Assembly (NCBI GenBank): GCA_016934035.1
Contig: JAFGTP010000031.1
Span: 96,655 to 160,654 of the forward strand
From: Fidelibacterota bacterium
Lineage (GTDB): Bacteria > Fidelibacterota > UBA2242 > JAFGTP01
Length of the DNA: 64,000 nt
Direction of reading: 5' to 3'
The first letter of the stretch is position 1, and every line of letters begins with the position of its first letter. The notes beneath the pieces are model-generated. The model worked only from the letters and a program-made list of their open reading frames with translations, ran no database searches and was not told the DNA's origin. The translations under genes were made by a program, and so were the position numbers. Positions 1-9,521 of this stretch are shown piece by piece.

Positions 1-1
1 A

Positions 2-1237
2 GTCAAGGTTGATGCATTTATTGGAAACTCCATCGGAGCAATTGTCGCCGGTTTCCTGGCCCAGGGTAAATTCAAGCGTATGGAAGAAATCGGTAGCCAT
101 ATGGGAATTGATTTTATCCTCAACATTCCGGAAGAATTCATCGAAAATGGTGAGGTCAAAATAAATCCCGCCAAACTAACCGGTTTTACCAAATTCTACA
201 AAACGATCATAGACAAAAAAGGTTTGGATACCAGCCCTTTGCGTCAATTGCTGAAAAATAACCTGGATGAAGAAAAGATCAGAAAACGGGGGAAAGACCT
301 CGGAATCGTTACCTTTAATATTTCCGACATGAAGCCGAAAAAACTATTTATTGAAGATATGGAAAGGGGGGAAGTGATCAATTACCTGCTGGCCAGTTCT
401 GCCTTTCCTGGTTTTGAGCGAACTGAAATAAACGGAAAAAAATATATCGACGGCGGTGTTTATGATAATATTCCTTTTTCCATGGCGAGACAGCGGGGAT
501 ATAAAAAAATAATCGTCTCGGACATATCCGGCCTCGGAATGCGGCGCAAGATGGATATAACCGGCACCCAGACAATTTATATCAAAAATTCCATCAATAT
601 GGGAGGAGTCCTGGATTTTGACAAACAATTTTTACAGGATTATACCTATCTGGGTTACCTGGACACCCTGAAAACCTTTGAAGTGCTGGTGGGTTATAAT
701 TATTTTATTTCTCCTGATGAAGAACTGGAAACAGACTTTATGAATCTGATTTGCAAGGATGTCCAGTCAGTTCGGAATTATGCCAAAACTTTTTTGGATG
801 TCGATGCGGGCACCTTTAGTACCAGTATTAAGAATATCTTCCCTGAATATTCCAGGTTTGAAAAAAACTGGCTGGTGGTTTTAGTGGATTGCGCTGCAAA
901 AATTCTTTCGGTGGACAGGCTCAGAAAATATACCTACCGGGAATTGCTTGTTGAGATCAATCAACAAATTACCATGATTAATAAGATGGTGGCCAAACTG
1001 AAAAAAGGGAAACTCTTTAATATTGAAGAATTTTTGAAGATATTGAAAAGTGGCAAAGACCTGGTGGAATCGCCTTATTATTATTACTGCCTGATAGATA
1101 CTTTTCTGAAAGGTCGGGCGCAAAAACTTGCTCTGCGGGCTTTGACCCGGATTTTTCCAGAAATTCCGGCCGGAATTTATTTTTTATTACTATTAAAAAA
1201 TAATGGAATCAGAGATTCCAAATTACTGGCAGATTAA
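2..1237 (+). CDS. Patatin-like phospholipase, 5'-truncated by window edge
   Basis: The frame is open to the window edge; upstream of the listed ATG it reads VKVDAFIGNSIGAIVAGFLAQGKFKR (GxSxG nucleophile elbow). The DGG motif is present in KKYIDGGVYDNIPF. Confidence 0.85.
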   Translation, partial: VKVDAFIGNSIGAIVAGFLAQGKFKRMEEIGSHMGIDFILNIPEEFIENGEVKINPAKLTGFTKFYKTIIDKKGLDTSPLRQLLKNNLDEEKIRKRGKDLGIVTFNISDMKPKKLFIEDMERGEVINYLLASSAFPGFERTEINGKKYIDGGVYDNIPFSMARQRGYKKIIVSDISGLGMRRKMDITGTQTIYIKNSINMGGVLDFDKQFLQDYTYLGYLDTLKTFEVLVGYNYFISPDEELETDFMNLICKDVQSVRNYAKTFLDVDAGTFSTSIKNIFPEYSRFEKNWLVVLVDCAAKILSVDRLRKYTYRELLVEINQQITMINKMVAKLKKGKLFNIEEFLKILKSGKDLVESPYYYYCLIDTFLKGRAQKLALRALTRIFPEIPAGIYFLLLLKNNGIRDSKLLAD

Positions 1238-1238
1238 A

Positions 1239-2294
1239 TCACTTATTAGACCCGTTTAGATAATTGATGGCAGCCAGCAAAGCCTCGGGAGGTTGCAATT
1301 CGACAACTTTTCTGCGAAGGTCATTGCTTTTTTCCAGCATTCTTTCGGAGAAGATCAAGTGTTCTTTCCGGGTAGAAGATTGGGATATGTCAATGGCAGG
1401 AAAAATTCTGCGTTCCGCCAGTTCTCTTGAAAGCCGCAGGTCCCAGTTGCCGGTACCTTTGAATTCCTGAAAAATCATTTCATCCATGCGGCTGCCTGTT
1501 TCCACCAGAATTGAAGCCAGGATGGTCAGAGATCCGCCGTCTTCCACATTTTTTGCACGTCCAAAAAGCTGTCGCGGAATTTCCATGGCTTTGATACCCA
1601 GTCCGCCACTCATGGTTCGGCTGGATTTTGATTCTTTGTTGGAGGCCCTGGCCAAGCGTGTGAGTGAATCAATGAGAATGAAAACATCTTCGCCGGCTTC
1701 CAGCATTCGTGAGGCCATGTTAATTGTCATGCGGGCAATTCGCATATGGCTTTCCGGGCTCATATCCGCTGAGGAATGAAAAACCATGGCTTTGGGCAGC
1801 GCCCGTTTAAAATCCGTAATTTCTTCCGGCCTTTCATCCACCAAAAGAGTAGCCAGTTTTATATCCGGATAATTGGTGCTGACAGATTTGGCGATATGTT
1901 TGATAAGGGATGTTTTTCCGGCTTTGGCCGGAGAAATGATCAGGCCACGCTGACCTTTGGCTATGGGAATCAGTCGATCAATCAAACGACCGGTAGTATC
2001 ATTTCTACTTTGACCGATCATTAACTGTTCCAGCGGATTGATGGGCGTTAGTTCTTTGTGTTGTTTGGTGAATTTATATTGATCAGGCGGTAAATTGTTG
2101 ATTGCCAGAATGTTTTTTAAAAAACCATCAGCCAGTTCAACCACCAGGAAACAGCCTTCTCTGATTTTGAATTCTTTAATAAAATGATGAGGAACCTCAA
2201 CATCATCGGGAAAAATTTCGAAGTTATTAAACGGATCTCGTAGATAAGCTTTTGAGTCCATTATTTCCAGAACACCACTTTTTATATTTTCCAT
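1239..2294 (-). CDS. rho: Rho-family transcription termination factor, short N-terminus
   Basis: Walker A SPAKAGKTSLIKHIA, LVDERPEEITD, ILIDSLTRLARASN, GGSLTILASILVETGSRMDEMIFQEFKGTGN and LAERRIFPAIDI are all Rho signatures; only 351 aa. Confidence 0.9.
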   Translation of the reverse strand: MENIKSGVLEIMDSKAYLRDPFNNFEIFPDDVEVPHHFIKEFKIREGCFLVVELADGFLKNILAINNLPPDQYKFTKQHKELTPINPLEQLMIGQSRNDTTGRLIDRLIPIAKGQRGLIISPAKAGKTSLIKHIAKSVSTNYPDIKLATLLVDERPEEITDFKRALPKAMVFHSSADMSPESHMRIARMTINMASRMLEAGEDVFILIDSLTRLARASNKESKSSRTMSGGLGIKAMEIPRQLFGRAKNVEDGGSLTILASILVETGSRMDEMIFQEFKGTGNWDLRLSRELAERRIFPAIDISQSSTRKEHLIFSERMLEKSNDLRRKVVELQPPEALLAAINYLNGSNK

Positions 2295-2461
2295 GTATTT
2301 TTTACCCCTAATAATAACTTGATAATCTAAAAAAATATTGTTTTAAAGAAAATCTTTATTCAAAAATAATTGTTTGGCGCCCAATAAAAAATAATGTTAT
2401 TATCAGGATATTTATTTATTTTTGGTACTGGTGCAGAAATGAAAAACCGGGGTGTTACTTT

Positions 2462-5188
2462 ATGAATAATGGACGAATATTAATTGTCGAAGACGAATTG
2501 CTTTTCGCGGTAGATTTAGCCAATAATCTGGAAAGTATTGGTTATGAAATCGTGGAAAAAGTAACCAATGGCAAAGAAGCCCTGGAAAAAGCCCAAATTT
2601 TGAAGCCGGATTTGATTATGATGGATATCAAACTGGATGGAGATCTCTCCGGAATTGATACTTCCCAGCTTATCAAAGACACACTGGATATTCCCGTCAT
2701 ATTCCTGACGGCCCACAGCGATGTCCAGACGATTGAAGAGGCAAAATTGACAGAACCCTACGGGTTCCTTCTGAAGCCTCTGCGCCTTGATGAAGTTAAT
2801 TCCATGATCAAAACAGCCCTGCATAAACACCAGATTGAAAACAAACTGAAGGAAAGTGAAAAAAGGTTTCGGGACATGACCGATCTGTTGCCTCAGCCGG
2901 TTTTTGAGGTGGATCTTGACGGGATAGTCTCTTTTGCCAATAGAAGTTTTCTTGAATATTTTTCTTTAGATTCCGTTGATGTGAAAAAAGGGATCAATTT
3001 TTACAGTTTGTTTCCTTCTGAAATGGAACCCCAGGTCCGGGCTAATTTTGAAAAAATTCTGCAGGGTATTGCCTGTGTCAATTGCGAGATCAAAGTCCTG
3101 GATAAAAAAGGAAACAGTAAATTCACCCTCTTTTATGCCAATCGCATTATCCATAAAGATGCGGTCACTGGAATTCGTGGCACCATCACCGATATTTCAG
3201 AAAGAATTGAAGCCGAGAGAGACATTCGGACCCAAAAACATTTTTTTGAGACAATTTTTGACAATTCACCGGAAGCCATTGCCTCGACGGATAAAAATGG
3301 AAACATTATCAGGGTTAATGCAAAATTTGAATCATTGTTTGGCTTCAACAAAGATGAGGTCCTGGGTAAAAATATTGATGAATTGCTGTCACCCGGGCCC
3401 TTGCAGGATGAGGCTGTGCGGTTTACCCAGTCCGTTGTCAATGAAAGAATGCGGAAATCCCTGGAAACAAAAAGGCGCCACAAAGACGGACGTCTGATTG
3501 ACACAATCGTTGTCGGCAATCCGGTAATATCCGGCAATAAGCAGGTGGATTTTACCATTGCGATATATATTGATATAACCAGCCGAAAAAAAACAGAGCG
3601 GGAATTGAAACAAATTCATGAATTATACCAGAAAACCATTCAAAATGCCAATGGCGTGCCTTATCGTTTGAATCTCGAATCCAAAGAATATGAATTTGTC
3701 GGCAGTGGTCTGGAAGAAATTTTAGGTTTGCCCCAGAAAGACTTTAATTATGAATATTTTAAAAATATGAAACAGGAAGTCATTGTTCATGATAAATGTG
3801 ATTACAGCACTTATAAAGAAAAATTCAGAAATGGTGAATTGGACCGGTACCAGGTGGATTTTAAATTTGTGGACCACAAAGGCCGGGAACGATGGATCAG
3901 CGATTGCTCCCTTCCCGTTTTTAGTTATGATGAGAGAGAAGTGGTCGAATCCATTGGTGTGCTGCAGGATATTACTCAAAGGAAATTGATCGAAAAGCAA
4001 TTGCGGTTGGAAAAGAACAAATTGCAAAATTATCTGGATGTAGCCGGTGTGATTTTCCTTTCCCTTGATGTCAATATGAACGTCAACTTAATCAACCGAA
4101 AGGGATGTAAAATTCTTGGCCTGGAACCCCATGAAATTTTAGGTAAAAACTGGATCGAAAATTTTCTTCCTCCCAATATTCGTGACAAGATATGGGAGTT
4201 TTTTGATCACTTCATGAACCAGCAAATCGATATGTTTTCCAACGATTACAAACGTTCGGCACAGTTTGAATCAAAATTGATATCCAAAGACAATGTAACG
4301 CGCAATATTCTCTGGAATAATATTTTGCTGAGGGATGAGAATAAAGTGATTACCGGGGTTTTATGTTCCGGTACGGATATCACCGATAAAGTCGTTGCAG
4401 AACAGGGCGTCAAAAAACTCAACCAGATTTTAAACCAGAAAAATCATGATCTTGAAAGGATTATTTATGTCACCTCTCATGATCTGCGGTCACCCCTGGT
4501 CAACATTGAAGGATTCAGTGAAGAACTCAATAATGATGTCAATTTGATCCTGACGGAAATTGAACAGGCCGGTTCCCTGGATGAACTGAAAATCAGGATT
4601 GAAAAAATTGTCAAACAAGACATTCCGGAATCGATTGGCTTTATCAAAAATTCTGTACTCAAAATCGAATCACTTCTTTCTGCCCTCTTGCAATTGTCCC
4701 GGCTGGGACGCCAGCAATTGGACCTGAAAGTGCTTAATATGAATGATCTGATCGATTCGATTCTGAGTACTTTCGAATATCGGATCAAAAGGGAGAAAAT
4801 TGATGTCAGAGTCAGCAACCTGCCGGAATGTATTGCTGATGCAAAACAAATTAACCAACTCTTTTCCAATCTGATCGGCAATGCCATGAAATTTTTTCAC
4901 CCCGACCGCCCGGGTGAAATTGAAATTCGTGGCCGAAAGATGGAAAAATTCAGCTATTATTATGTTTGGGACAATGGAATCGGAATCAAACGGGAAGACC
5001 AGGATAAAATTTTTGAAATTTTTAAACGGGTCCATAATAATGTCAATATTGAAGGAGATGGTTTGGGCTTATCCATTGTTCGTCGAATTTTGGAAAAAAA
5101 TCATGGCGAAATCAGGGTGGAATCTGAATATGAAAAATGGACCAAGTTTACAGTGGTTTTACCCAATATCAGATTTGAGGATGAGTAA
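2462..5188 (+). CDS. N-terminal receiver + multiple PAS + HisKA/HATPase_c hybrid sensor kinase
   Basis: REC (ILIVEDELLFAVDL...DLIMMDIKL...PVIFLTAHS), repeated PAS segments, H-box YVTSHDLRSPLVNIEGF, N/G boxes (LFSNLIGNAMKF, VWDNGIGI, GDGLGLSIVRRI). Confidence 0.9.
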   Translation: MNNGRILIVEDELLFAVDLANNLESIGYEIVEKVTNGKEALEKAQILKPDLIMMDIKLDGDLSGIDTSQLIKDTLDIPVIFLTAHSDVQTIEEAKLTEPYGFLLKPLRLDEVNSMIKTALHKHQIENKLKESEKRFRDMTDLLPQPVFEVDLDGIVSFANRSFLEYFSLDSVDVKKGINFYSLFPSEMEPQVRANFEKILQGIACVNCEIKVLDKKGNSKFTLFYANRIIHKDAVTGIRGTITDISERIEAERDIRTQKHFFETIFDNSPEAIASTDKNGNIIRVNAKFESLFGFNKDEVLGKNIDELLSPGPLQDEAVRFTQSVVNERMRKSLETKRRHKDGRLIDTIVVGNPVISGNKQVDFTIAIYIDITSRKKTERELKQIHELYQKTIQNANGVPYRLNLESKEYEFVGSGLEEILGLPQKDFNYEYFKNMKQEVIVHDKCDYSTYKEKFRNGELDRYQVDFKFVDHKGRERWISDCSLPVFSYDEREVVESIGVLQDITQRKLIEKQLRLEKNKLQNYLDVAGVIFLSLDVNMNVNLINRKGCKILGLEPHEILGKNWIENFLPPNIRDKIWEFFDHFMNQQIDMFSNDYKRSAQFESKLISKDNVTRNILWNNILLRDENKVITGVLCSGTDITDKVVAEQGVKKLNQILNQKNHDLERIIYVTSHDLRSPLVNIEGFSEELNNDVNLILTEIEQAGSLDELKIRIEKIVKQDIPESIGFIKNSVLKIESLLSALLQLSRLGRQQLDLKVLNMNDLIDSILSTFEYRIKREKIDVRVSNLPECIADAKQINQLFSNLIGNAMKFFHPDRPGEIEIRGRKMEKFSYYYVWDNGIGIKREDQDKIFEIFKRVHNNVNIEGDGLGLSIVRRILEKNHGEIRVESEYEKWTKFTVVLPNIRFEDE

Positions 5189-7118
5189 ATGTGAAGCAGA
5201 AGCAGGCCCCCTGTTCTGATTTAAACTCAAATGATCCGTTGAGTTGCTTTACCAGGGTTTTGATCAGTTGCATACCAAAATGTTTTTTTTCTGCCGCAAC
5301 ACCAAAATCATAGCCAATTCCATCATCACTAATGCAGATACTGATTTGGTTATTGGACAAATCCTGAGCAAGGATGCTGATTTCCCCTGACTGTGATGGC
5401 CCAAAAGCGTGTTTCATGGCATTATTCAGCAATTCATTGACGATGATTCCAATACAGGTCAGGGTTTTTACCGGAAGAACACGATCTGTAAGCGCTGTAT
5501 GAATTGTAATTCTACCGGAATCGGGATAGTGTGACATGATTTCCCGAACCAGGGGCGATAAATAATTATTCAGGGACATGGCCGCATAATTATTGGTAGT
5601 GTACAGTTTATCATAAAGCATCATCATACTTTTGACCCGGCTTGCAGATGCCTGAAAAGCGGCCTTGACCGATTCGTCTTCAAAAGTTCGGGACTGGAGA
5701 GAAAGCATACTGGCGATAATATTCATATTATTTTTGATACGATGGTGGACTTCTTTGAGCAGAGTTTCCTTTTCTCGTAGCAGGCTTTTGATCTGCATTT
5801 CATCATTGATTTCCCTGGAAATATCTTTGACGGCGCCGGTTACTCCGGAAATTTTATTTTTTTCAAAATAGATGGGCCGGCTGGACCCGGAAATCCAGAT
5901 TGAATTTCCATTTTTATGAATAATTCGAAAGGGATAGGGCTCCATTGGTCCGGAAAAGGCCTCTTTAAATTTGTCCATTACCTTTTCAATATCTTCCGAA
6001 TGGATAAAATCAACAATATTTCGCCCCAGGAATTCATCTACTGTGTATCCGGTCATATTGAAAATATAATCGTTAATATAGGTGAAACGCCCGTTTGAAT
6101 CGACGATGTAAACCAGCTCACTGATATTGTTGAGAATATTTTGAAAGTAGATCTCACTTTCCATCAGTTTATCTTCAGCCTGAATTCGGTGAAGGGCACC
6201 GGCTGCAATGTGGGCAAAGGATTTTAAAAATTCCATGGAAAGGTCCGGCAGGCCCCGCTGGACACCAATCAGGGTCGTGCCGTAAAGTTTGTCTTCGATA
6301 AGGTAGGCAATGAGAAAAAAACGATCGACTTTCAAAAGGGACTTAACCAGGGAATCCACCAGGGGCGGAATTTCTCCAAAAGTACATTCTGTCAGGGTCT
6401 GTTTGACATCCACGATAGTTTGGGTGATTTCTTCGTACATATCATCGGAAACCAGATATTCAGACTGGGTCATGTTTTTATTGGTCATGGCGATGACTTT
6501 GTTGAGGATATCTTTGTTGGTTTCGACTTTTTTCGTGACCAGGCATTTTTTCTTATCATCATAGGCGACAAAGGTGATCAGGGGTGAACGGGTGAAATTT
6601 TTTAATTCGGTGATGAAAAAATCAATTAAATGGTGATCGTGTTTTTTGGTTGAGATTTCATAGGCCAGATCTTTTAAAAATCGTATCTGGCGGTTCTGTT
6701 CCCTAAGTTCCGCTTCATGCCTTCTGGTTTTTTCATGGGCTTCAAAAAGTTTCAGCGCCATTTCGATGGATGAATTCAGCACAAACCCATTGGAATTTTT
6801 TATGACATAACCATAGCCGGCAATTTCTTTGGCCAGGGAGGTATATTTTTCTTCCGTATGAGATGTCAAAAATACTATGGGCAGTGCTTTAATTTTCAGG
6901 ATGGCTTCAGCAGCTTCCACTCCCGACAGGGGGTTTCCCAGATCAATATCCATTAAAATCAAATCCACCGGCTCCTTGAGAGAGATTTTTTCGATGGCCT
7001 TTTGACCGCTAAAAACATGATCGACATGATAGCCAAAGGATTCTATTTGCTTTTTTTTATCAAAAGCAATGATAGCCTCGTCCTCAACCAGCAGAATGTT
7101 CTTTATTTTTATTTCCAT
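5169..7118 (-). CDS. N-terminal receiver + GAF-like/PAS + HisKA_2-type histidine kinase
   Basis: REC (ILLVEDEAIIAF...LILMDIDLG), PAS (FQNILNNISELVYIVDSNGRFTYIN), HisKA_2 LLKEVHHRIKNNMNIIASMLSLQS and HATPase ELLNNAMKHAF...SDDGIGYD. Confidence 0.9.
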   Translation of the reverse strand: MEIKIKNILLVEDEAIIAFDKKKQIESFGYHVDHVFSGQKAIEKISLKEPVDLILMDIDLGNPLSGVEAAEAILKIKALPIVFLTSHTEEKYTSLAKEIAGYGYVIKNSNGFVLNSSIEMALKLFEAHEKTRRHEAELREQNRQIRFLKDLAYEISTKKHDHHLIDFFITELKNFTRSPLITFVAYDDKKKCLVTKKVETNKDILNKVIAMTNKNMTQSEYLVSDDMYEEITQTIVDVKQTLTECTFGEIPPLVDSLVKSLLKVDRFFLIAYLIEDKLYGTTLIGVQRGLPDLSMEFLKSFAHIAAGALHRIQAEDKLMESEIYFQNILNNISELVYIVDSNGRFTYINDYIFNMTGYTVDEFLGRNIVDFIHSEDIEKVMDKFKEAFSGPMEPYPFRIIHKNGNSIWISGSSRPIYFEKNKISGVTGAVKDISREINDEMQIKSLLREKETLLKEVHHRIKNNMNIIASMLSLQSRTFEDESVKAAFQASASRVKSMMMLYDKLYTTNNYAAMSLNNYLSPLVREIMSHYPDSGRITIHTALTDRVLPVKTLTCIGIIVNELLNNAMKHAFGPSQSGEISILAQDLSNNQISICISDDGIGYDFGVAAEKKHFGMQLIKTLVKQLNGSFEFKSEQGACFCFTFTHPQI

Positions 7119-7210
7119 GGGATTATTAAATTTTTTAACTCACCTGATTAGAATAATTAGGCTTAAAATAACGTATAATTTTTAACCTTGCAACAGGTAG
7201 TTTGATTGTG

Positions 7211-7240
7211 AAAAAAAGCCGGTTTCAGCCGGCTTTTTGG
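7211..7240 (-). terminator. Rho-independent terminator hairpin for the 7.2-10.6 kb minus-strand operon
   Basis: AAAAAAAGCCGG-TTTCA-CCGGCTTTTTGG: stem flanked by A and T runs, just past the stop of the 7259..7846 gene. Confidence 0.8.
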
Positions 7241-7258
7241 TTGTTCATATAAGGATGA

Positions 7259-7846
7259 TTATTTTCTTTGAGTCGGATCTACCTGTTCCAGTGTAATGTA
7301 AACGTAGTGAGGTTCATCTTCTTCACCATGGTGTGTGTGCAAATGCATATAGCCGGATTTTCCAACCCAGGTCAGCACGCCGTCTTCGAAAATTCCGACA
7401 CGGCAGGTTTTTAATCCCTGGGATAATTCAAATTCACCGTAGGCATTGCCGTCTCTGATGGACAGGGTGGACCTTTTTTCTACCGAGTAATCACCATTGG
7501 TAATGATGTCAATTTCACCCTTGTCTTTTCTGACCCAGTAATCATCAAAATCAAGAGGATCGCCGGTGAATTCGTTATTGAAATTGTAGATATCCTGATA
7601 TTTTAATTCGTAGTAATTTTCATAGTATTCTTCATAGGATACATCCAGCGCATAGAAAACCACTTTGATTTTGTCGATTTCCTGGGGACTCAGGGCTTTG
7701 CCCAGGTGGGGTTGATTTTCGGAATTAGCAGGGATTTGAAAAATGAACTGAATGGCAGTTCCCGGTCTTGAATTGACAGGATTATGCTCACAAAATTGAA
7801 ACAACAGCAGCGATAATATGACGATAATGATAATTTTGTATTTCAT
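7259..7846 (-). CDS. Hypothetical lipoprotein
   Basis: Start moved to internal Met (MKYKIIIIVILSLLLFQFCEHNP, lipobox-like FQFC) preceded by AAGGAG; listed ORF starts at 7870. Confidence 0.7.
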   Translation of the reverse strand: MKYKIIIIVILSLLLFQFCEHNPVNSRPGTAIQFIFQIPANSENQPHLGKALSPQEIDKIKVVFYALDVSYEEYYENYYELKYQDIYNFNNEFTGDPLDFDDYWVRKDKGEIDIITNGDYSVEKRSTLSIRDGNAYGEFELSQGLKTCRVGIFEDGVLTWVGKSGYMHLHTHHGEEDEPHYVYITLEQVDPTQRK

Positions 7847-7856
7847 GTTGTTCTCC

Positions 7857-8747
7857 TTAAGGTAAATCAAAATTGATGATCACTTTGATTGAGGTTACCG
7901 GTGTCGGGACAGCTCTTTCTTCAAGATTGGGCTGCATGACTATCGGATCAACCAAGGTCTCTTCCAGTACCCGATTTTCTGAAATAACCGGCTGAATTTC
8001 AGAAACAGTGGTCGTTAATATTGCATTTTCCACTTCCATGAGTCGTTCCTCAGGTTCTTTGAAATTGGGGTCCAGTTTGACAGCTTGCTGGTAAGATTTA
8101 GCCGCGGCCCGCAGATTTCCGAGGCTTTCTTCATATCTTCCTTCGGAATAATAAATGTAGGCCTGAATATTTTCGGTGGGTATTTCGTAGAGTTGATTGG
8201 CAATTTCATCACTGACCGTGATGCCGTTATTTTCAAAGAACTGAATATTCATGTCGGCAATGATCTGGAAAAATTGTTCAGCGCCTCCGCTTTTTTCGTC
8301 AAAGGGTTGTTCTTTAGTTTTCTGGAGTACTTTTCCGGAAACCTTCACATTGTCTTTTATTAGGAAAACTTCACCGGAAACCAATTGTTCAGCGCGAAGG
8401 GCTTTTTTCTTTTTTTCCGGCGAATAAGTCGACAGTTCCTTATGCAGAGTATTGGTCATGGAGCGGTCGATCAGGGTAAATTTTGAAAAGAGACTGAGAT
8501 TTGAGGTGAAAAATTCTGAAGCCGCCAGACCCAGTCCGGTATGTTTTCCTTTTTCTGTAAATGGCAGGACTGAGACGCTTCCTTTAATTGGCTGTTCGTT
8601 TTCTTCAGCATTTTTTACCAATTCACGGATCAGTCCCTGGTCTTGGCTGGTTTCATCATTATTGACGGATTCAAGGGTTATCGGAGGATGGATGTAAGCG
8701 CAGTTGATGATCAACAATGAAAATAATATGAGTAGTTGGGTTTTCAT
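7857..8747 (-). CDS. CsgG/HfaB-like lipoprotein with TPR-like C-terminal part
   Basis: MKTQLLILFSLLIINCAY lipobox; GSVSVLPFTEKGKHTGLGLAASEFFTSNLSLFSKFTLIDRSMTNTLHKEL resembles CsgG-type N-terminal domain; RYEESLGNLRAAAKSYQQAVKLDPNF is TPR-like. Confidence 0.6.
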   Translation of the reverse strand: MKTQLLILFSLLIINCAYIHPPITLESVNNDETSQDQGLIRELVKNAEENEQPIKGSVSVLPFTEKGKHTGLGLAASEFFTSNLSLFSKFTLIDRSMTNTLHKELSTYSPEKKKKALRAEQLVSGEVFLIKDNVKVSGKVLQKTKEQPFDEKSGGAEQFFQIIADMNIQFFENNGITVSDEIANQLYEIPTENIQAYIYYSEGRYEESLGNLRAAAKSYQQAVKLDPNFKEPEERLMEVENAILTTTVSEIQPVISENRVLEETLVDPIVMQPNLEERAVPTPVTSIKVIINFDLP

Positions 8748-8750
8748 GGA

Positions 8751-9512
8751 TTATTCCTCCAGTTTCCAGAGTGTGTTTTCGCGGTACAATTGAATGGCTG
8801 CCTGGACTCCCGGATTGACGGCAGCTGCTTTTTCGAGATAGTTCTCGGCTTTTGATTTTAGTTTTTTCATCTTGGATTTGTTGCCTTCCTGCTTGGCTAC
8901 AATAGCCTGGGCAATGAGGTCGCGGGCTTTCATAAACTGCCGGATGCCTTCTCTGGAGGCACTTTCAATTTGACCGTCGCCAATTTGGTATCGTTCATAA
9001 AGCAACAGGCTCAGGCCTTTCATAAATTCAAAACCACCCTCTTCGGCAAAGGCGTCAATCTCTGCCAGACTGCCTTTGACCTTGATGGATTTTAAAATGA
9101 TTGATGTTTCGATATCAATAATTTTCAATGTCAGGTAGGTATTTTTGTACACATTGGTGACAGTGCCGAAAATGGCCAGTTCGGCGCCTTTGGTTTTTCC
9201 CATCTCTACCACTTGTTCCGATGTCAGTCCGCTGGCCTGAATGGATACTTCTTTTAATAGGGCATCCATATTTTGGCGATCCAGGACCTCAAAGTAATCA
9301 GTGGCTGCAAACTGTCCTGCAAAGAGATCTGAAAATAAGCCGTTCAACTCGTTCATGGCATTTCTTTCGGAAAGATTTGTAGAAGCAAAATGAAAAGGAA
9401 AGATCGCCACATATTTTTTATCCAATTTTTCAATAAGTTTATTTCCATCCTGGGCAGTTAAAAGTGCTGCGACGGACAAGGTCAACCAGAGGATTTGTAC
9501 TAATTTTTTCAT
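8751..9512 (-). CDS. CsgG-like / LpoB-like secreted protein
   Basis: KYVAIFPFHFASTNLSERNAMNELNGLFSDLFAGQFAATDYFEVLDRQNMDALLKE...GLTSEQVVEMGKTKGAELAIFGTVTNV. Confidence 0.65.
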   Translation of the reverse strand: MKKLVQILWLTLSVAALLTAQDGNKLIEKLDKKYVAIFPFHFASTNLSERNAMNELNGLFSDLFAGQFAATDYFEVLDRQNMDALLKEVSIQASGLTSEQVVEMGKTKGAELAIFGTVTNVYKNTYLTLKIIDIETSIILKSIKVKGSLAEIDAFAEEGGFEFMKGLSLLLYERYQIGDGQIESASREGIRQFMKARDLIAQAIVAKQEGNKSKMKKLKSKAENYLEKAAAVNPGVQAAIQLYRENTLWKLEE

Positions 9513-9521
9513 TTTTGACTC

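Noticed and set aside
344-628. Minus-strand ORFs inside the patatin gene (also 378..575, 881..1123)
   Set aside because: Antisense shadow ORFs with low-complexity, non-family-like translations; the sense gene has clear motifs.
3048-3497. Alternate-frame and antisense ORFs inside the REC-PAS kinase (3048..3497, 3133..3558, 4477..4887, 4670..5035 and others)
   Set aside because: Overlap a well-supported 908-aa gene and lack recognisable domains or RBS.
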